A DNA stretch of 64,000 nt from Hawksworthiomyces lignivorus. Lineage: Eukaryota; Ascomycota; Sordariomycetes; Ophiostomatales; Ophiostomataceae. Positions 23,197 through 34,733 of this stretch are shown in pieces (positions within the stretch are counted from its first letter, which is position 1; each line of letters opens with the position of its first letter). The position numbers were made by a program, and so were the translations under genes. The DNA lies in assembly GCA_002917075.1 (NCBI GenBank), contig NTMA01000047.1, positions 231,641 through 295,640 on the forward strand, read 5' to 3'. The notes beneath the pieces are model-generated. The model was not told the DNA's origin. It worked only from the letters and a program-made list of their open reading frames with translations, and did not search any database.

Positions 23197-26100
23197 ATGG
23201 ATGCAATTCACGGCTTCGTCGAGGATGACTCCCTCCCGCCCATTGACGGCCTTCTGTTTTCTCGTCGGCCAAGGAGGCGTCGGCTGCCGACAGCATCAGA
23301 CGTGAAGAGCCAGCTCGAGAAGACATTTCTGCACCCTCCTAAGGGTCTTCCCGCAAGAATCGTAGATAGGGCGCAGCAGTAAGCACCCCGCCGCTCCGGC
23401 TTCTTGTCGTGTCTCTCCGAGTTCTTTTCCTGCAGCTGACTTTACCAGGCGCTGGGATCTGGAGGTCGACAAATCTTTGCTCTTTGAGATTGATCCGCCT
23501 GATGTCGGCACACAGACGCTCTTTTACCGCGGGGGCAGGAATTTCCAGATCGTCGGCTACGAAGAAGTTGCCGCTCCAAAGGACAAAGACGCAGATATCC
23601 GCGAAGCGCCAGACAGGGTGGGCCTGGCGGCCGCGTTCCCTCTCGCCGGGGGTGCAAGCCAAAGCACCGCCAGCGACGCCGCCGCCGATGCCGAGGAGCA
23701 GTGGCTCCAGCAGACCATCTTAGCTAAGGACCGGGCCAAGCCGGATGCATCTGGCCTGCAGCGCGTCATCCAGACCGGCACGGCCGGCCTCCTCGAGGCT
23801 GCACCTAGTTTCGAGCGGGGCATACGGCTATCCAACAAGCGGCAGAGACCAAAACCCAAGAGTGGCAAGCTGTCCGTGGCTAACGCAGAGGACGATGCCG
23901 CTGCCGCTGCGGAGGCCGTCCAAGATGATCTCAAGGTCGCGTCAGACGACACGGCAGGGTCGGACAGCGAGCATGCGGGTGGCGCGCCCAAGACCGACGA
24001 CGACGAGGCAGCGAAGCACGAAGACGGAAACGAAGAGGACGATGACGACGGCGATGTGGCGGCGGCGCAGTTCAACGCCGACGTAGACGAGCTCCTACCG
24101 GTCGAGTTCCCGTCCCTGCAGTCGGGCCAGCTCTTACCCGGCGCTTCTGGGCCAAAGCGGGCGCGCCGAGAATGGGCCCACATGGTCGACCTCAATGCCG
24201 ACACGTCCAACTTCCACCGTCTCGTCCCCGGCGAAATGGCCCGCACGTGGCCGTTTGAGCTGGACGCATTCCAGAAAGAGGCCATCTACCACCTGGAGTG
24301 CGGCGACTCCGTGTTCGTGGCCGCCCACACATCCGCCGGCAAGACGGTCGTCGCCGAGTACGCCATCGCCCTGGCCCAGAAGCACCAGACCAAGGCCATC
24401 TACACGTCGCCCATCAAGGCCCTGAGCAACCAGAAGTTCCGCGACTTCAAAAACACTTTTGACGACGTCGGCATCCTGACCGGCGACGTGCAGATCAACC
24501 CGGAGGCCAAATGCCTCATCATGACCACCGAGATCCTGCGCAGCAAGCTCTACAGCCAGGCCGACCTCCTGCGCGAGGTCGAGTTTGTCATCTTCGACGA
24601 GGTGCACTACGTCAGCGACACCGACCGCGGCGTCGTCTGGGAGGAGGTCATCATCATGCTGCCCGAGCAGGTGTCGCTGATCCTGCTGTCGGCCACCGTG
24701 CCCAACACCTACGAATTCGCATCGTGGGTCGGCCGCACCAAGAAGCGCGACGTCTACGTCATCTCCACGCCGAAGCGGCCCGTCCCGCTCGAGCACTATC
24801 TGTGGAGCGGGAAGGCAGTCCAGAAGATTGTCAGCGCCGACCGCAAGTGGATCGAAAAGGGATACAGGGAGGCGAAGCTACTGGCTGCCGGCGAGCCCGC
24901 GGCACCGCGACCAGACGCCGGAGGCGGCAGCAGCAGCGCCCGCGGCACCGTCGCAGTGCGCGGGGGCCAGCGCAGCGGTGGTGGCGCCCGCGGCGCGAAT
25001 GCTCGAGGAGGCGCCCGCGGCGGAGGCGGCCGCGGGGGTGGCGGCGGCCGTGGCGGAGGCGGCGGCAGCGGGCCGCCGCGTGCGTCACACAACCCGGGCC
25101 ATATGGGCCGCGCCGGCCGGGCCACCGGAGGCTCGTCCCTTGCCCAGGAGAAGACGCTGTGGTCGGACGTCGTGCGGTACCTGCGCAAGTCGTCTCTGCT
25201 GCCGGCCTGCATCTTCGTCTTTTCGCGCGTGCGCTGCGAGGAGTACGCCATGTCGCTCGGCAACCACGACTTCTGCGATGCCGCCGAGAAGACGCGCATC
25301 TACGCCATCTACGCCAAGTCCATCGCCCGCCTGGCCAAGGAGGACCAGGACCTGCCGCAGATCACCCGCCTGCGCGACATGGCCACGCGCGGCATCGCCG
25401 TCCACCACGGCGGCCTCCTTCCCATCGTCAAGGAAATCGTCGAGCTCCTCTTTGCGCAGTCGCTGGTCAAGGTCCTCTTCGCCACCGAGACCTTTGCCGT
25501 CGGCCTCAACCTGCCCACCCGCACCGTCGTCTTCTCCGACCACCGCAAGTTCGACGGCACCAAGCGCCGCATCCTCTCGCCCGGCGAGTACACGCAGATG
25601 GCCGGCCGCGCGGGGCGCCGCGGCCTAGACAGCGTCGGCACCGCCATCATCGTGCCCGCTAGCGAGAACCGCGATGTGCCGCCCGCCGAGACGCTCAAGA
25701 GCCTCATCCTGGGCCAGCCCACGCGCCTGACGTCGCAGTTCCGCCTGACCTACAACATGATCCTCAGCCTGCACCGCGTCGAGACGCTCCGCGTCGAGGA
25801 CATGATGAAGCGCTCCTTCTCCGAGCACGCCACCCAGAGCGGCCGCCCGGAGCACGAGGAGCGCATCAGAGAGCTCGAGCACGAGCTGGCCGCCCAGATC
25901 CAGGCGCGCGGCCGCTGCGACAGCTGCGAGCCCGCCATGGGCGCCTGCCACCTGGCGGCCGAGACGTACCGCCAAGACACCGTGCAGATGCACCAGAAGC
26001 TGTTCCGGCTGCCCGGCGGCGGCGGCGGGGCCTCTCTCTTCGGCAAAGGCCGCCTGCTCGTGTTTGTCAACGAGCGCGGCGTGCACGCAATCGGTGTCTT

Positions 26101-27318
26101 CGCCGAAGACCCGCCCAAGGCGCCCACCGAGAGTGGGGAGCCGTCCCTCAGCGTCATCGAGCTCCAGCCCCCGCGACTGTCGCCCGACGAAAACGACAAG
26201 CTCTCCTTCGTCCCGGCCCTGCGCCATTTTCTGCAGCCGGCCGCTCCGCCAGACCCGGCAAAGATGCGCTTCCGCGCAGCAAAGGTTCCCCTAGGGAAGA
26301 TCGAGCACCTAGCAAACCACGTCGTGCCGCTGGGCCGGAATCTGGAGGATTCGCTGGCGGCCGTCGGCGACCAGCTCGCGGGTCTCGATCTGTCGTGGCA
26401 GTCGGCGATCTGGGAAGACGCCAACTTTGACAAGATCCGAGACGTGGACGTGATCTGGTATCTCGACGACCGCCGGGCCAAGGCGCGGTCCGTCGCAGAA
26501 TCGCCAGCGCTGGCCTGTCCGGATTTTGTCCAGCATGTAAGAAATTTGCCCTTCGTTTTTCTTTTTATTCTCCCCTTCCCACTCCAGCCTTTCCACAAGC
26601 GGATTTTGCTAACATGTTACACACAAAGTATGCCTGGCGCCACGACGAATGGGTCATCAAGGACAAGCTGGCAGAGATGCGGCGGACCATGGACGACTCG
26701 AACTTGGCGCTGCTCCCCGAGTACCAGAACCGCATCGCCGTCCTCAAGCACCTAGGCTTTGTCAATGAAAGCTCGGTCGTCATGCTCAAAGGCCGCGTGG
26801 CATGCGAGATTCGCACCGCCGACGAGCTCGTCCTTACCGAGGTCATCCTGAACAACCTGCTCGCGGGCCTGGAGCCGGCAGAGATCGCCGCGCTGCTCTC
26901 CATCTTCGTGTACCAAGGGAAAGACGACCTGGAGCTCGACACGGCACCTTTCATTTCGAACAGGCTGACCAAGGGCCTGAGGGATGTCTACGGCATCTGG
27001 AAGGACGTGATCCGCACGCAGGAGCAGTTCCACGTCCTCTCGGCCGGCGAAGAGTCGGAGCTGTCTTCCAAGCTCCATTTTGGCCTTATGGAGGTCGTGT
27101 ACGAGTGGGCCAGCGGCAGTCCTTTCAAGACGATCGCGGGCATGACGACGGAGCAGGAGGGCACAATCGTGCGAACGATCACGCGTCTGGAGGAGACCTG
27201 CCGCGAGGTGAGGAATATTGGCCGGATCGTTGGCGACGCGACGCTGGAGACAAAGATGAACAGCGTGAAGGAGGCCATCATGAGAAACATCACAACAGTG
27301 CCCAGTCTGTACCTGTAG
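23197..27318 (+). CDS. SKI2: Ski2-type DExH RNA helicase (Ski complex)
   Basis: Ski2 is the ATP-driven 3'-5' RNA helicase of the cytoplasmic Ski complex, which feeds mRNA to the exosome. Exons are 23197-23378, 23449-26536 and 26629-27318, giving 1319 aa, a normal length. The N-terminus has the Ski2-specific RWDLEVDKSLLFEID block at residue 62 onward. The helicase core shows Walker A AHTSAGKT near 353, DEVH near 443, SATVPNTYEF near 475, then ETFAVGLNLP and QMAGRAGRRGLD near 777. The insertion (arch) region carries a Gly/Arg-rich run at about 557-603. The C-terminal DSHCT-type helical domain includes EQFHVLSAGEESEL and FGLMEVVYEWASG and ends TVPSLYL. The Ski2-specific N-terminus argues against the paralogue Mtr4. 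The second intron is 92 nt. Confidence 0.95.
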
Positions 27319-27776
27319 AGGAAGCTGGGGACGAGGCAGAAGATGTAGCCAGGCGAAACAGAAGCATTCTCCTGAACTATATATCGTGAAAATGATTGAA
27401 GTATATTTGCGATTTCTATACGGCACAAGAAAAATAAGCCCCAAACGTCCATCCAAACGCCGTCATGCAGTGATTCATGAATACATGCAGATGAATCTTA
27501 ATACTTCCATCGGCCGTGAAATACAACAGCGTGGGAGGAATACATGGAGAACCAGAAACCCGAAACTCAACACGAGAGAAAAAAAAAACGCGAAGTGGAA
27601 GCAGAAAAGAAAAGAGCAAGAGGAAAGCACAAAAAGAATAAAAGGGATAGGGCAAGAAACTTCAAAATCAAAAAGGAATCCCTCACAGTACGTTCCTTGT
27701 GCTTCTCCAGCCTCTCGCATCTATATCCCAGTCCCCTCCAAAAGCTCGAGCCCGCCTCGTTCTCATCGCTTTTCTT
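27319..27776. other. Intergenic, convergent gene ends
   Basis: This 458-bp A-rich interval lies between the stops of Ski2 (plus) and Did2 (minus). It presumably holds both 3' UTRs. No coding sequence was seen. Confidence 0.5.
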
Positions 27777-28609
27777 TTATGCCCGCAGCGCCCGCAGTCT
27801 CTGCTGCAGGGCATCCTCTTCCTCAGCAGTTGGCTCGACAGTGGCCGACTCCCGCACGGGATCCGTCTTGCTGACCTGAGCAGCGTTGAGCTCCTGCGAG
27901 AGCTCGACGCCGGCGTCGTCAGCCAGCTTGCCCAGGAGCTCGTGGACGGCATCGTCGGAGACCTGAACAGAGGTGTTCTGGGTCATGGCGTCGGTGTAGA
28001 TGCTGTTGGACATGGCGTACTCCTCGTTCTGGGTGCGGAACTGCTCGAGGGTGACCATAGTCTTCTCGGGGTTGACGTTGCGCTGGGCGCGGTTCATAGT
28101 GCGCGACGACTGGGCCATCATGGCCGTCATACGGTTCATCGCATTGTTGGCCTGAATCTGGGCCACGGAGAGCTCCGCCATATCGGCAGCCTGGTCCATC
28201 TGCGTGGCAATCGCCTGCTTTGCCAGCAGCATGCGGGCTTTTTGTGCTGCCTGCTGCGTCTCGCCTTTCTTGAGGAGCTGTGTGGCATGGTTGTTAGTGT
28301 GGTATGGGGCAATATGCTGGAGTCTCCGGAAAGAGAATAGAGGCAGTTATGGGAACAGAAGAACGGAGATAGGAACGGTATATCATGACGTACATTTTGG
28401 ATCTGCTTCCTCAGCTCGCCGTCCTGCTTCGCTGCCTTCTGGGCTTCGCGTCTGGCTTGTTTGGCATTGAACTAGAGACAAGATCTGGTCAGAAGATGCA
28501 ACCCAGCTAGATTTCAGAGACAGAGAGAGGAGAGATGGCGGAGGCCACAAAAACATACACGAGCCTGGAACTCGACCTGCATATCTCTGGCGAGCTGTCG
28601 TTGCGACAT
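27777..28609 (-). CDS. DID2: ESCRT-III-associated protein Did2/Vps46 (CHMP1)
   Basis: Did2/CHMP1 is a Snf7-family protein that recruits the Vps4 ATPase to disassemble ESCRT-III on endosomes. Exons in transcript order are 28559-28609, 28394-28471 and 27777-28277, giving 209 aa. The family FxAKQ block appears as RFNAKQARREAQKAAK across the first junction. The helical core continues with QIQANNAMNRMTAMM and NPEKTMVTLEQF. A VHELLGKLADDAGVEL segment aligns with the CHMP1 region before the tail. The last residues, EEDALQQRLRALRA, form a MIM1 motif, the helix that binds the Vps4 MIT domain, almost as in yeast Did2. The extreme N-terminus (MSQRQLARDMQVEFQAR) differs from the usual short leader before the FxAKQ block, so an alternative 5' exon is possible. 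Confidence 0.88.
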
Positions 28610-29091
28610 GGTGGCGAAGAGACCGGAGAAGGGACTGACGGGAGGTATCTAGATGTGATGGGGATTAGCTCCGAAATGGAAGAAAGGAAACGAATTAGAC
28701 TGGCGAGATCGAGAGTCGGCGGTCGAGATAATAAGTGGCTTTTTGTTTGGCCTCTGTGCTGCCTACGTTTGAACGTCCAGATGACGAGAAAGGCCTTAAT
28801 GTTCCCAGGCGCCCCCGCCTCGCCTCGCCTCGTGCCTCGCCACTGCATTGCGCAGCGATAAGCGGATTCGTGGGGTAAGCAATCAAAGATCGTTTAAGTG
28901 CTTTTCTCCATCACGTGAAAAATATTCATCTATGCGCACACTGCAAACGGACAGCTTCAAAGAATCAAAAAAAAAAAAAAAAAAGAAAAGAAAAGAACAC
29001 GAGCAGTACGATTCAGAGTTCTGAGGTATATCAATTACAATACGGCCTAGTACGCTACTTTGTATCTCAGGCAACGAGCCCCCGTCCTTCT
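28610..29091. other. Intergenic, Did2 promoter and LPMO 3' region
   Basis: This 482-bp interval contains a 20-nt-scale A-run at about 28968-28985. It should carry the Did2 promoter and the 3' UTR of the LPMO gene (both minus strand). No coding sequence was seen. Confidence 0.5.
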
Positions 29092-30687
29092 TCAAGCGGT
29101 CGGCGCGGGAGTCTGATAGGTGGTCGACCAGTCCGGCGTGTAAACGGACGTGCTGACAACATCCGCATCTGCCCCATCATACGTAGCATAGGTGACGACG
29201 GACGTCCGAATCCAGCTGGACCATGGCGTCGCAGTACTTGGGCCAGAGATGGGGCCGACGTCCACATCTGGGGTCGTCGCCCAGGCGCCAGACCAGACAG
29301 TCGGGCCTAGAGGCTTCGTGAGCAAAATGTCGCAGGTCGCAAGTAGGGACATTGGAAATTGGATCTCACCTGGAATCTGATACGTTGTTGCGCAAGGCGT
29401 AGTCGGGAGCGGGCTCGTCTTCGTGGAGCAGTAGATCTGAGATTGTTAGCAGGTATCCATCTTCTCAGCCTAGAGGAGGGTTCTTCTCACGTCAAACACC
29501 ACGCCGGGGTCAGAGTAATCGTAGGCCCCCGGGAAGGAAACGCCCTTGGGCAGCTCGACGGCTCCGTCACCGACGACCTCGATCTGCACACAGTTGGGAT
29601 AGAACTGGGCGCCGCGGAATGAGTTCTTCAGGTACGATACGTCTCCCTCGTGGAGGGCAATCATCTCGGCTCGGATGAGGTAGCTAGATAAAAAAAAAAA
29701 AAAAGAGAGAGAGAGAGAGAGACCGGTCAGAGGAAAAAAAGCAATGAAAATTGGTTCGTAACAAAGACGAGACCAAAATAAACAATAACGGAAGGATGGG
29801 TCGTGCTGAACATACTGTCCGGGTTTCAGACCTGCCGGGATGCGCACATTCATGTGGCCGTGATTGGCGGCGATGTCGGCAGTTGTAGCCCATTTTCCGG
29901 CGCCGAAGGGCTGATCGCTCAGCTCGTAGAGGCCCTCCTCCCAGATCTTCACAAAGGAATCCTCGGTTGGCGGGTCAGGAGACAGGTATACCAAAGCAGG
30001 GCCTGGAAAAGAGATTGTTAGAGACATGCATTAAGAAGCGGATGCCAGGCGGTGATCCGGCGTCTTAGCCTGCGTACCATGATGGGAACTAGCAATGACA
30101 TCGTCCTCGTCGGTTCGCTTGTCGTGGTGCCTATAAGCGAGACACAATGTCCCTTGGGTCAGTCTCTTATTGTGCTACACCAGCCTTGCTGGCGACGCCG
30201 GCCTCACCGGCGTCGTTTCTACGAGCCACCACGGAAGCAGCTCACCAGTCGAAAGTCACATTGTCTCCTGGCCGAACCTGGATGGTGTAGCCAGCCTGCT
30301 TGTCGCCCAGAACGTTGCAGCGCAAGTCAATGGAAGTCAGGTTCTTGACAGGCGAGTTGGCATAGCCGTGGGGGCTGGGCCCATTGTACGCCGGCGTCCG
30401 AATTGCGCGGAACGTGCCTAGAAATGCCTTGCTGTGAGCACAAACTCAACTGAATTTAGAAGCGAGAAAGCGGCTACTACAGGTCTTGTTACAACCTCTC
30501 ACCTTGATCGACGCCGTTGACAAAAACTCCCTGGACCACCAATGTTTAGCAACTTTCTGCATTGTTTACACAACAATTGTCGAGACAGCCCCGTGGGAGG
30601 CCACCTCAAACTCACCCAGATGTAGCAGTGAGCGTTTGCCACGCCAAAGCTGGCAGCAGCTGCCGCGAAAATGACAGAGGTTCTCAT
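29092..30687 (-). CDS. AA9 lytic polysaccharide monooxygenase (secreted)
   Basis: AA9 LPMOs are secreted copper enzymes that oxidatively cleave cellulose and related beta-glucans. Eight exons in transcript order: 30616-30687, 30503-30530, 30246-30417, 30078-30130, 29816-30002, 29491-29683, 29370-29436 and 29092-29306. They give 328 aa, all junctions in frame. A 19-residue signal peptide (MRTSVIFAAAAASFGVANA) is followed directly by His20, the N-terminal copper-brace ligand. The second copper His lies in SSHHGPALVYL (His107). The axial Tyr is in GAQFYPNCVQI (Tyr199). Cys67 and Cys202 fit the conserved AA9 disulfide. NHGHMNVRIPAGLKPG and YLIRAEMIALHEG match the AA9 core. The C-terminal 100 residues are Ser/Thr/Pro-rich, without a CBM1. 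Intron 29684-29815 carries a long CT-rich tract in the transcript sense. Confidence 0.94.
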
Positions 30688-31892
30688 GGTAATACGTTTT
30701 CAGTTCACAGGAGTCGATCTTCGATTCGTAAATACTGCACACAGGCAAACCGTCCAGCTTCAGCTTGAAAAATAAAAATAAAAAATCAGAGGCAGCAGGA
30801 ATAGCTCTACAAGATATGGTTTGAAATACCAGTTCCGAGATTTCTTGAAATCATGTCACAGCTATAGCAGATACTATACCGTTCTCCCTGTTTGGCTCGT
30901 CACGACGACCAAGGACCATCCAACATAGTAGCCAACCTTGCGTATGTACAACACCCATACCACTCGCAGCGGCACTTTTGAGAACCTCTCCGCTCTCCCA
31001 TGAAAGCGCGAATTACACAGATGACTATATCTATGCCAATATACCAAATATGGCTATACTTCGGCATGTTCCCGTGTATACAGAGGAGACGGATAGGATA
31101 GCTGAGGCAGATTCTCTTCAAAAAAAAAAAAAAAAAAAAGAAAAGTGCATATGAAGACCAGAGGAAGCATAGAAGAGAGGCAGGAAGATAAGCTAGGTAG
31201 ATTGAACAATATATGTGTATATATTTAGCCGCCGCAGCAAGCAACGCTGTAGCCCACCAAGTACGGCCGAAGAAAAAGCCCGCTGGCAGCTAAAGATTCG
31301 GAATGACGCATGCCGGGCACTATACGGTAGAGCATGACAAAGAGATTCCTGGGTTGAAGATGAAGCAATAAATTGTGAGCAAGAAAGATGCAATCGCGGA
31401 TGGAACATTCGTCTTAGACAGAGCGCCAGTGCCAGAGCGCCATTGCCAGAGAGAGCCGCCGTGCTTGGCTCTACTGTGCATGATGCTTCGATATTGAGTT
31501 GCCTATTTATTAGCTTAAGCAGTATTAGCAGGAAGGCTCCGAGGCTTCCTTGTTACATATAGACACGTGACCAATTTCCGCGCATGTGAGTTTAGTTAGC
31601 CTTAGGCACCAGCAAAATGCCCTAACCTTACAGGGCATCTAACCTCCCTATGCCGAGGTCTGGGGGCGGCCCTATCTACGTCTACGTGTAGAGGCTAACC
31701 GCTCCACGCACGACACCCAACTCGTGTCCAGCCCCCTTTTGCTGCCAAACCCGTCTCTCGCGCCGCCCTACGTCTCTCCGTGGACAATGGTTGCCGGCAT
31801 CTCATTTATCTAACTCGTCCTTTTTGTCGGCCCATTAGCAGTTTTGTTTTTTTTTCTTGCTATCGTCCATTTTGCCCTACCCAACCTACAGC
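30688..31892. promoter_or_regulatory. Divergent intergenic region, LPMO and Pex16 promoters
   Basis: This 1.2-kb interval separates the start codons of the divergent LPMO and Pex16 genes. An A-run lies at about 31120-31139, and several A/T-rich and pyrimidine segments precede the Pex16 start. LPMO genes are usually under carbon-catabolite control, but I did not find a site I would assign with confidence. Confidence 0.45.
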
Positions 31893-33311
31893 ATGGCCGC
31901 CGACCCTATGGCCACTCAGTCGGCCGGCGCTGCCAGCAGTGCGTGGCCGCGACGGGCGTCACCAGCTAGCTGGCTGTCCGCCTACGACAACTTCATCGCC
32001 AAGAACCTGGGCCAGGTGTCGCAGATCGAGTCCGCCCTTCGATCGCTGACCTACGTCATCCCCGGCCGGTTTCGTGATGCTGAGATTGCGTCCGAGGCCA
32101 TCCATTCGGGCGTGCAGCTGCTCTCGCTCTATCACGACCTCCTGCTGCTGCGAACGCCTCTCGCAGCCGGTCCCGCTGCGGGCCCATCGCCTGGCTCGCC
32201 CTCTGCCAAACCCGCCGTGGTGCCGGTGCCCCCCCTCTTGCACCACAGCCGCTACACGCGCTTCTGGATCCAGAAGAGCCCCCTCTACCGCCGCGTCGCC
32301 GTCGTGCTCCAGATCGTGCGCTACACCGAGCTGCTGTGCGAGATGGCCGCGAAGCGCCGCGGCGAGCGCGTGCGCTGGCGCGTTGTCGTGCTGATCGAGG
32401 CCGTCAAGGCCGTCTGCCGCCTGCTGCTGCTGCGCATCACTCGCGGCCGCACCCTGCTGTCCCCGGCTCTGCCCGTCCGCCAGCCCCTGCCCGACATCGA
32501 GGACGACGAAGACGAGGAGTACGAGGCGGAAAACGAGCAAGACGAGGCCGCCGGGCCGCCGCAGGAAGCACAGGACGCCGAGGCGGCACCCAATGGCGCC
32601 GCCGCCGCCGCTGCCGCTCTCAAGCCGTCTGCCCTGTCGCCGCAGCCGCCTCTGTCGCCGCCGCCGTCCCCTCTGCGGAAACCCGCGGACGCACCCGAGG
32701 CGAAGCATCCTGCCGCGGCAGCAACGCCGCCCTCCCCGCCACCGACGGAGCGGAACGCATCACCCCCCTTCTCGCCCAGCAAGGGCTGGACCATGCCGCG
32801 GACCGGCATGTCGCTCCCGCCGCTGCCGCTGCCCGGCGACATCTCGTCCTATCTGCTGTCACGGGTGCTGACGGCCGACGATATCAAGCCGGCCAACAAG
32901 CTGCTCAACCAGCTGCGCGGCTCGGCCCAGGTGGCCGAGGTCTTGCACATTCTGGCGCCGCTGGTCTACGCCGTCGCTCTAGCCCGCAGCTACCGCAACC
33001 ACGACAGCTCCAGCAGCACCAAGCGGCGCGGCATGTCGTCGTGGGCGCCTTGGCTGGCCGGCCTGGCCATGGAGCTGGCCGCCCGCCAGCTGCGCGACCA
33101 GAACAGCCTCCGTACCACGACGCTGGAGCGCGAAGAGTGGAACCGCCGCGGCTGGGCGATGGGCTGGTGGAGCATGCGCGGCGCATTCTACGAGAACGTC
33201 ATGAAGGGCGTTGTGGCCGGCGTGCGGTCCCGCATGCCCAGCTTCGTCGGCGGCATCGTCGAGGATTACGAGTACCTCTGGGAGAACTACTACTTCAGCA
33301 CCAGCTCTTGA
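31893..33311 (+). CDS. PEX16: Peroxisomal membrane biogenesis protein Pex16
   Basis: Pex16 is a peroxisomal/ER membrane protein needed for peroxisome membrane formation. It is a single exon of 472 aa, taking the ATG at 31893 that gives MAADPMATQ; the frame is open further upstream but has no better ATG. The signature block is YDNFIAKNLGQVSQIESALR followed by SLTYVIPGRFRDAEIASEA and HSGVQLLSLYHDLLL near residues 30-85. SRYTRFWIQKSPLYRRV, LVYAVALARSYR and the C-terminal NRRGWAMGWWSMRG also fit the family. A low-complexity linker at about 205-315, acidic (DIEDDEDEEYEAE) then Ala/Pro-rich, separates the two conserved halves. The C-terminal half includes hydrophobic segments consistent with membrane association. 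Confidence 0.93.
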   Translation: MAADPMATQSAGAASSAWPRRASPASWLSAYDNFIAKNLGQVSQIESALRSLTYVIPGRFRDAEIASEAIHSGVQLLSLYHDLLLLRTPLAAGPAAGPSPGSPSAKPAVVPVPPLLHHSRYTRFWIQKSPLYRRVAVVLQIVRYTELLCEMAAKRRGERVRWRVVVLIEAVKAVCRLLLLRITRGRTLLSPALPVRQPLPDIEDDEDEEYEAENEQDEAAGPPQEAQDAEAAPNGAAAAAAALKPSALSPQPPLSPPPSPLRKPADAPEAKHPAAAATPPSPPPTERNASPPFSPSKGWTMPRTGMSLPPLPLPGDISSYLLSRVLTADDIKPANKLLNQLRGSAQVAEVLHILAPLVYAVALARSYRNHDSSSSTKRRGMSSWAPWLAGLAMELAARQLRDQNSLRTTTLEREEWNRRGWAMGWWSMRGAFYENVMKGVVAGVRSRMPSFVGGIVEDYEYLWENYYFSTSS

Positions 33312-33929
33312 TCTCTCCCCAGCCATCTTGGGTCTGTCCGACATTGCTGACCAGCTGCACACTTGCTACGGCTTTTTCGCCTCTCTCGTCTCTTTCTTCT
33401 CTTTTGTTTTAATTTCTGCCTTTTTTATTTCTTTTACTAGTAATCCTGGAGAACTTTGCGAGCATGTACGATAGAATATATCATTTAGGTCAGGGAGCCA
33501 GCTAGTCTGCCGGAATATTCAGTGCGCAGGGAGTTGCTATTGTTTTCCTCTACTTACAGTTTGCCATCCTGTCCCGGCCCGCTGAACATCACATCTAAAA
33601 AGCATTTATTGTCAACAGGCGTTTAGAACATTAAAAGAATTGAGAAAATATAATTGCTTGTCACAAAAATTGTGGATTCATTTGGTATACTATAGATAAG
33701 AACAATCGGAAGCCTCGCCATCTTCTCATTTTGTGTAGTCGTGAAAACACCATAGAACGCCTTTCCCGCCTCCAATTGTATGCCGTGACGGAGATGCTCA
33801 TAGATCTCCTTGCCTCACAGAAGCCTCCGCTTTCCGCTAAATCTCAAATAATAATAGGGTTGGTTGAAAACGACAAAGGAAAAAAAAAAACAGGCCGTGG
33901 AAAAGATCCCTACCCGGCCCCCAGATTAC
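33312..33929. other. Intergenic, convergent gene ends
   Basis: This T/A-rich stretch lies between the Pex16 stop and the end of the unspliced hacA frame. It probably contains both 3' UTRs. No coding sequence was seen. Confidence 0.5.
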
Positions 33930-34733
33930 TTAAAGGCGACGCTGCTTTCTCACGCCCCGATCCGTAGCCGGAACGATACAGTCGTCAGCACAAGCATCTC
34001 TGCTCCTCTTGCGTCCCATCGGAAACAAATTGTTCAACCGCTTGTCTTGCGAACATGCAACACGCGAACCAGATGCAGCCGAGGCTGGCATCTTCATTCT
34101 CCTTTCTTCTACACGGATCGCCCACAGCAAGGTGAGCAGAGCTTCCTTTGACGGACGCGCGGCAGGGTTCTGCCACGAGCCATCCGGCGCGACGTCGACC
34201 GCCGACCGCTGCACAGACTGGACCGCAGCGGCACCGACCTGTTCACCAACCCGGATGGCATCAGAGGGCTTCTCAGAACACACCGACCGCAATACCCGCA
34301 TCGTCGCATCCGTCAAGGGACGCGCCAGCATGGGGTTGCTGGTCAGGATCTTCCGAAGCATCTTGAGCCGGAGGGTGGGAAAAGGCCGGGCCAGCCGAGG
34401 AGAGGCTGTCGTGGCCGAGGAGGACATCGCTGCCGGCAGGCTGGGTAGGCCCGTCAGCGTTGAAGAAGTCGGTGATGTCAAAGTCCGCGCCGAGGAGCGG
34501 CGGGAGGGAGTCGTTGTCAACCAGATAATTGAACTCAGAATTGCCGGAGTCGGGGGAATCGAGATACCCGCTCTCAAGAACAAAGCTATCTGGGTCAGCG
34601 GACGGCAACACACCGATATCACCGTGGAAGAAAGAGTCAGCAACAAGGTCATCCGCCAGAGCAGAGCCGCGGCCAATGGCGCCGAACTCTGCGGCACCGT
34701 CCAAGCTTGGGAGGCTTCCGCCGACAGACACTG
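33930..34733 (-). other. Unspliced-frame extension of hacA (alternative C-terminus)
   Basis: If the Ire1-type intron is retained, the reading frame of hacA continues 268 codons past it to TAA at 33930, for a predicted 605-aa product. This frame overlaps the spliced C-terminus in another phase and then runs 343 nt past its stop. It is not random in look: it has a hydrophobic stretch (ALLWRMTLLLTLSSTVISV), an amphipathic block (SNPMLARPLTDATMRVL) and a helical EALLTLLWAIRVEERRM near the end. I infer this may be a real product of unspliced mRNA, but only expression data could show it. It could also be the chance result of a GC-biased overlapping frame. Confidence 0.45.

Noticed and set aside
24134..26598. 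Long minus-strand frames opposite the Ski2 helicase
   Set aside because: Antisense shadows; the plus strand carries all helicase motifs.
34721..34733. The CGGCGG string as the 3' Ire1 cleavage site (13-nt intron)
   Set aside because: Removal of 13 nt would lead into a third frame lacking the HacA-type tail; the 23-nt solution uses two structured loops and gives the expected C-terminus.
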